Positions 25,202 through 27,811 of a stretch of DNA of 27,811 nucleotides are shown here, piece after piece (position 1 is the first letter of the stretch; every line of letters begins with the position of its first letter). Origin of the DNA: Pseudomonadota bacterium. Lineage in GTDB: Bacteria > Pseudomonadota > Gammaproteobacteria > Burkholderiales > Gallionellaceae. The stretch spans positions 1 to 27,811 of the forward strand of contig JAJXTL010000023.1 in NCBI GenBank assembly GCA_021783855.1, written 5' to 3'. The translations under genes and the position numbers were made by a program. The notes beneath the pieces were generated by a model. The model had not been told where the DNA came from. It was given only the letters and a program-made list of their open reading frames with translations, and made no database searches.

Positions 25202-26593
25202 TCAGTGAAATTGCCATGGTTGCCTGGCGCGAGGTATGTCACGCATGAATACCACACGCACCAATAACCCGCTTCCGCTGCCGGGTGTGGTTAAGATCAG
25301 CCTTGCTCCGTGTATGCGTGCTATGTCACTGACAATGGCCAGACCCAATCCGCTGCCATAACCTTGCGCATGGGTGCCACGGAAGAAGCGTTGCAGCACT
25401 TTTTGGCGTTCATGCTCTTTAATTCCCGGGCCGTCATCTTCCACTTCGAGAACGGAGCCGGACTCCGTCACATGAGTTTTAATTGTTACACGGGTGTTTT
25501 TCCCTGCATGTTCGATTGAGTTGTGTATCAGGTTCGACAGGAGTTCCTGCAGCAGAATGGCCTGGCCGTTGACGCAGGCTGTTTCCAGCTGGAACCCCAG
25601 ATCAACGCCCGCGGCATATGCACGACTCGACCACTCATTCGCCGCTTCTGCGCCGATATCCTTGAGGTTGACGCGACTGAACTGTGCCATGCTCTGCCCA
25701 TCAGGATCGGTGCGGGCGATTACCAGTAATTGGTTCGCGAGTTTGGCAGCACGGCTGGCTGACTGATGGATGCGTTCCAAAGTGGGGTGCAATGATTCAG
25801 GATGCGGTTCCAGCAAAGACAGCTCAGACTCCGTTTGCAGCGCTGTCAGAGGCGTGCGCAACTGGTGAGCCGCGTCGGCGAGAAAAGTTTTCTGGAGTGT
25901 ACTTGCGTCTGCCTGTCGTTTAAACAGCTGATTGAGCGTGATAATCAGCGGTTGCAGTTCACTCGGCGCATGCGGTAATTCCAGGGCGCGCAGGTCATCC
26001 AGGGAGCGATCAGTCAGTTGAGCGCGAATATCCTGAAGAGGCTTCAGGCCATGTCGCACAGCTACCAGCATGACGCCCGTTGTAGTCACGCCCAGCACCA
26101 GGATGGACAGCAGGGTGGTAATCAACGCCTGAGCATGCACTCTGTTGCGTTTAATCAGCGTTTCGGCCATCCGTACCTGACAGGGATTTTCGCCGCACGC
26201 GACTGCGTATACCACCATGCGCAACAAGCGCCCGTTAATCTTGCGATCGACAAAGCGCATTTCGCCGACGGCGATTTGCTCTTCAGGCGTGTCAAGCGCG
26301 GCATCTCCGGCTAGTACCTTGCCATTCGGGGCTAAAACCAGAAAAAACTCAGTATCAAGCTGATCGGTGCGAAGCAGGTGTTCGGTTTCGCCGGTCATGT
26401 TGAAATGAAAATTATTGCCTTCCACTTTAAGAAAGCTTGCAATTGCAATGGCAAGATCGCCGAGTTGGTGATCGAATTCCTGTTTCGCGGGAGAAATAAC
26501 GAGCCAATACTGGAGTGCAGCAGCCACGGGGGCAATCACCAGCATGGGCACCAGCAGCCAGAGCAGCAACTGTTGTTTAAGACTGGATGCCAT
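25202..26593 (-). CDS. TctE-type sensor histidine kinase
   Basis: A 463-residue membrane kinase. Membrane segments lie at about 10-33 and 157-178, enclosing a periplasmic sensor of the two-component-sensor N-terminal (2CSK_N) type. A short HAMP-like linker follows. The H-box is at His243 (AAHQLRTPLTAL), the N-box near 354-358 (LLSNLIHNSIEHA), and the G boxes are DDGPGI and GSGLGLAIV. All catalytic parts are present. Two cysteines, Cys133 and Cys138, lie four residues apart in the periplasmic part next to the conserved MAETLIKR segment, which could form a disulfide or metal site. The start overlaps the end of the regulator gene by 17 bases, indicating translational coupling. The divergent adaptor gene suggests control of an efflux system, but no ligand is shown. 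Confidence 0.92.
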   Translation of the reverse strand: MASSLKQQLLLWLLVPMLVIAPVAAALQYWLVISPAKQEFDHQLGDLAIAIASFLKVEGNNFHFNMTGETEHLLRTDQLDTEFFLVLAPNGKVLAGDAALDTPEEQIAVGEMRFVDRKINGRLLRMVVYAVACGENPCQVRMAETLIKRNRVHAQALITTLLSILVLGVTTTGVMLVAVRHGLKPLQDIRAQLTDRSLDDLRALELPHAPSELQPLIITLNQLFKRQADASTLQKTFLADAAHQLRTPLTALQTESELSLLEPHPESLHPTLERIHQSASRAAKLANQLLVIARTDPDGQSMAQFSRVNLKDIGAEAANEWSSRAYAAGVDLGFQLETACVNGQAILLQELLSNLIHNSIEHAGKNTRVTIKTHVTESGSVLEVEDDGPGIKEHERQKVLQRFFRGTHAQGYGSGLGLAIVSDIARIHGARLILTTPGSGSGLLVRVVFMRDIPRARQPWQFH

Positions 26594-27260
26594 CCACGAA
26601 TTCCTCTACCAGATAACCAAAACCCCGAATGGTCCGGATGGAAATGCCGGCGGGTGAAAGTTTTGTACGCAGGCGAGAGACATAAACTTCAATGGCATTG
26701 CCTGACGGAGCATCGTCCCAGCCGGAAATCGCTTCCAGAATCTGTTCTTTGCTGACGACTTTGCCTGAATGATTTAAAAGGTATACAAGCACGGCCCATT
26801 CTCTGGGCAGAAAATCCACGGGAATATCCGCCAAAAAAGCGCGTTTGGCTGTCAAGTCTATACGCAGGGAGCCCAGCAAGATTTCGTTGTGTTGTCGAGT
26901 ATGGAGACGCCTGGTCAGCGCCTGGATGCGGGCCACCAGCTCGGTCAATGCAAAAGGTTTGACCAGATAATCATCAGCACCGAGCTCGAATCCATGCACC
27001 CGATCTTCTATGGCATCCCGCGCCGTCAACATCAGGATGGGCATGTCGCGGCTTCCCGAGCGCAAGCTGCGTAATATCTCGAAGCCGTCCATACCCGGCA
27101 GTCCGACATCCAGAACGATGACGTCATAGGCCGTCAGTTTCACCGCATGCAGAACAGATTCGCCGTTCGTCGTCCAGTCAACCGCCCACTGCTGGGATCT
27201 CAAGGCCCGGGCTGTTGTCTCGCCCAGGTGAGGGTCGTCTTCAACCAGTAATATACGCAT
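26577..27260 (-). CDS. OmpR-family response regulator
   Basis: A 227-residue regulator starting MRILLVEDDPHLGE at the ATG ending at 27260. An upstream in-frame ATG at 27278 would add six atypical residues. The receiver has Asp8/Asp9, phospho-acceptor Asp51 in VLDVGLPGMDG and the Lys in DDYLVKPF. The C-terminal winged helix carries RLHTRQHNEILLGSLRIDL, LPREWAVLVYLL and the recognition-helix region NAIEVYVSRLRTKL, ending with the GFGYLVEE wing. It belongs to the TctD/QseB-like branch. It leads its kinase with a 17-base overlap and is divergent from the adaptor gene, across 206 bases of shared upstream DNA. Confidence 0.95.
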   Translation of the reverse strand: MRILLVEDDPHLGETTARALRSQQWAVDWTTNGESVLHAVKLTAYDVIVLDVGLPGMDGFEILRSLRSGSRDMPILMLTARDAIEDRVHGFELGADDYLVKPFALTELVARIQALTRRLHTRQHNEILLGSLRIDLTAKRAFLADIPVDFLPREWAVLVYLLNHSGKVVSKEQILEAISGWDDAPSGNAIEVYVSRLRTKLSPAGISIRTIRGFGYLVEEFVDGIQS

Positions 27261-27396
27261 GAGCCAGTCAGCCTTCAAGTTTCCTGTCCAAGTTTAACTC
27301 AGCCATCCCGGATTGTCAGTTGAAGGATGCGGGTCATTGCGTTGTTTTATGACAAAGTTACACGATGACAGACTCCTGAAAGGTTCCCTACATATT

Positions 27397-27412
27397 GTTG
27401 CAAGGTTGCAAC
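27397..27412. promoter_or_regulatory. GTTGCAA direct repeat in the regulator/adaptor divergent region
   Basis: GTTGCAA occurs twice, at 27397-27403 and 27405-27411, one base apart; the second copy extends to the palindrome GTTGCAAC. It lies 55-70 bases before the adaptor ATG. Adjacent direct repeats are a common form of site for OmpR-family regulators, so autoregulation or control of the efflux gene is plausible. TGACA also occurs at 27350 and 27366, but with a 16-base period. No clear -35/-10 pair is seen. Confidence 0.35.
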
Positions 27413-27466
27413 TGTAGAGTGCGACGCCAACGAACTGTTTATCCTGCACACCTTAAAGCGAACAAG

Positions 27467-27811
27467 ATGACTACACCTGTCGACAAGCCTCCCGCAAAAA
27501 CCGCTCGTAAAATTTTATCGCTCAGAATGCAGGTGCTTGCAATTGCCGGCATCGTTTTACTGCTGGGCGCCGTGGGTTTGGGAGTCCATTTTCTGTCGGA
27601 GAAACCAGAGGTAAAGACCGTCAAGCCAGAGGCGCCCGGTACTTTTCGTCCTACCAGGGCGCAAATGGAAAGTCTTGGTGTTTTACAGGTTCATCTGATG
27701 GGCTTTCGAGGGGAACAGGTAACCGATGGCAGTATCGTTTACAACGATGATGCTACCACGCCGGTATTCTCGCCGTATTCCGGACAGGTGACGCGTATTA
27801 TCGCAAAACTG
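27467..27811 (+). CDS. HlyD/RND-type periplasmic adaptor, N-terminal part (runs off the window)
   Basis: An open frame of 115 codons from the ATG at 27467 to the window edge, with no stop. A basic cytoplasmic start (KPPAKTARKILSLRMQ) is followed by one membrane anchor at about 22-43 (VLAIAGIVLLLGAVGLGVHFL). A Pro/Lys linker comes next, and then strands typical of the membrane-proximal and lipoyl-like regions of efflux adaptors (DGSIVYNDDATTPVFSPYSGQVTRIIAKL). The sequence resembles CusB/CzcB-like adaptors more than AcrA-like ones, but the metal-binding parts would be outside the window. The ribosome-binding site is weak. It is divergent from the OmpR-type two-component pair, the usual placement for a regulated efflux system. 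Confidence 0.75.
   Translation, partial: MTTPVDKPPAKTARKILSLRMQVLAIAGIVLLLGAVGLGVHFLSEKPEVKTVKPEAPGTFRPTRAQMESLGVLQVHLMGFRGEQVTDGSIVYNDDATTPVFSPYSGQVTRIIAKL

Overview
The window looks like a chromosomal segment of a chemolithoautotrophic betaproteobacterium, probably Nitrosomonadales and most like the Gallionella/Sideroxydans group. This is inferred from gene order and family memory, not from a search. The supporting signs are the conserved blocks lysM-dprA-smg-topA and def-fmt-rsmB-DUF4390-ntrY-ntrX, a Calvin-type sugar-phosphate operon, and the general protein character. I see no rRNA, tRNA, CRISPR array, transposase or phage gene. Coding density is high and nearly every gene is a recognisable core or near-core family.

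Layout. (1) 1-723: transmitter domain of a histidine kinase, cut or undefined at the window start, convergent with the next block. (2) 738-6405, minus strand: LysM protein -> dprA -> smg -> topA. The topA gene ends in a long 18-bp tandem repeat encoding a Lys/Ala/Pro tail. Both flanks of dprA carry a 77-bp intergenic element in inverted orientation. (3) 6495-12528, plus strand: def-fmt-rsmB-DUF4390-NtrY-like kinase-NtrX-like regulator, tightly packed with abutting or overlapping ends. (4) 12669-19767, plus strand: tkt-gap-pgk-pyk-fba, joining Calvin-cycle regeneration and lower glycolysis. The tkt-gap spacer holds two related hairpin elements; the gap-pgk spacer holds an inverted array of degenerate heptamers. 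(5) 19942-25013, a polyphosphate district: sixA -> pap (PPK2 type) on minus, a plus-strand ribbon-helix-helix protein with an H1-like Lys/Ala/Pro tail, then yggX -> ppk1 on minus. A triple 11-bp-spaced Pho-box-like repeat lies just upstream of yggX. (6) 25202-27811: an OmpR-family regulator/TctE-type kinase pair on minus, divergent from the start of a HlyD/RND periplasmic adaptor that runs off the window.

How it fits together. The def/fmt/rsmB genes serve translation. NtrYX is a membrane-signal system whose regulator lacks the sigma-54 ATPase domain. The carbon operon would supply regeneration of the CO2 acceptor and pyruvate. PPK1 would store phosphate as polyphosphate, and PAP would spend it to make ADP from AMP. 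The RHH/H1-like protein between them is a candidate nucleoid or granule factor, but that role is inferred only from composition and neighbours. The observations least explained by known families are the tandem RNA-like elements before gap, the two inverted heptamer arrays, the TATAC operator array before the RHH gene, and the dprA-flanking element.
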